Below are positions 63,847 to 64,000 of a stretch of DNA of 64,000 bases, in pieces. The notes under the pieces are model-generated. The model did no database searches and was not told the origin of the DNA. It was given only the letters and a program-made list of their open reading frames with translations. Position 1 is the first letter of the stretch. Every line of letters begins with the position of its first letter. The translations under genes were made by a program, and so were the position numbers. Source of the DNA: Streptomyces sp. B21-105 (GTDB lineage: Bacteria > Actinomycetota > Actinomycetes > Streptomycetales > Streptomycetaceae); the NCBI RefSeq assembly GCF_036898465.1, contig NZ_JARUMJ010000001.1, positions 186,001-250,000 of the forward strand, read 5' to 3'.

Positions 63847-64000
63847 CTACTTGAGCCAGGCGTCCACCTTCGCGCGGTTGGCGTCGACCCACTTCTCGGC
63901 CGCGGCCTCGGGCGTCATCTTGTCCACGGCGATGTACTTGGCCACGATGTTCTGGTCGTCGTTCGTCCAGCTGAAGTTCTTCACCAGGTCATAGGCGGGG
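63847..64000 (-). CDS. glycine betaine ABC transporter substrate-binding protein, C-terminal part
   Basis: Only the last 50 residues are in the window. They include NFSWTNDDQNIVAKYIAVD, then EAAAEKWVDAN and a final VDAWLK, the usual ending of OpuAC-type quaternary-amine binding proteins, in which the last helix packs on the lobe interface. The gene presumably belongs to an importer that supplies betaine to the oxidation genes to its left. Its start, signal peptide and partners lie outside the window, so choline or proline betaine binding cannot be excluded. Confidence 0.8.
   Translation of the reverse strand, partial: PAYDLVKNFSWTNDDQNIVAKYIAVDKMTPEAAAEKWVDANRAKVDAWLK

Overview
The window is high-GC actinobacterial DNA, almost certainly Streptomyces. 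The evidence is strong GC bias at third codon positions, start/stop overlaps of the ATGA type, the gene families present (DUF1023 hydrolase, PF04672 methyltransferase, mycothiol-type dehydrogenase remnant), and a 118-bp interspersed repeat of a type common in Streptomyces. All calls come from reading the sequence and its translations; no database search was run.

Positions 1-36951 are part of a nonribosomal lipopeptide cluster. On the left, a truncated carrier protein overlaps a long acyl-CoA/acyl-ACP dehydrogenase (plus strand). Two very large NRPS genes fill 2112-33004 on the minus strand. NRPS1 has six modules: a starter C domain on a Gly-type module, one ordinary C domain, then four modules whose C domains look like dual epimerisation/condensation domains. 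NRPS2 has four modules, one of which has only a decayed remnant of its A domain. NRPS2 ends on a carrier domain without a thioesterase, so the assembly line should continue on a protein outside the window. A divergent promoter region with a perfect 15-bp inverted repeat separates NRPS1 from a plus-strand operon of P450, KASIII (FabH-like), ACP and KASII (FabF-like). That operon resembles the dedicated short-acyl-chain genes of calcium-dependent lipopeptide clusters. By hand-derived specificity codes the product would be roughly acyl-Gly-(D)Thr-(D)Asp-(D)X-(D)X-Ser-Asn-?-X-Tyr; several positions are unsure.

Positions 36971-41195 (minus strand) form a compact run: secreted DUF1023 hydrolase, membrane acyltransferase, sensor kinase, response regulator. 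Positions 41714-46252 hold ordinary accessory genes: a DUF3995 / ECF sigma / SRPBCC operon, a short-chain dehydrogenase, a PhnB-type VOC protein, a PF04672 methyltransferase and a DUF1569 protein.

Positions 46399-64000 form a nearly complete glycine betaine catabolic island. A betaine-binding ABC protein (partial, right edge) imports substrate. A Rieske oxygenase and a FAD reductase would demethylate betaine to dimethylglycine. A dimethylglycine oxidase/dehydrogenase and heterotetrameric sarcosine oxidase (SoxB, a SoxD-SoxA fusion, SoxG) convert it to glycine. FolD and FolP serve the folate one-carbon side, GlyA turns glycine to serine, and SdaA turns serine to pyruvate; FdhD suggests formate oxidation. 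An IclR regulator lies inside the island. The palindrome GTTGC-N7-GCAAC occurs exactly at three of its promoter regions and is a good candidate for the operator. The SoxD-SoxA fusion appears to have been made by the interspersed repeat. The formaldehyde-detoxifying mycothiol dehydrogenase normally expected here seems reduced to a 60-codon remnant.
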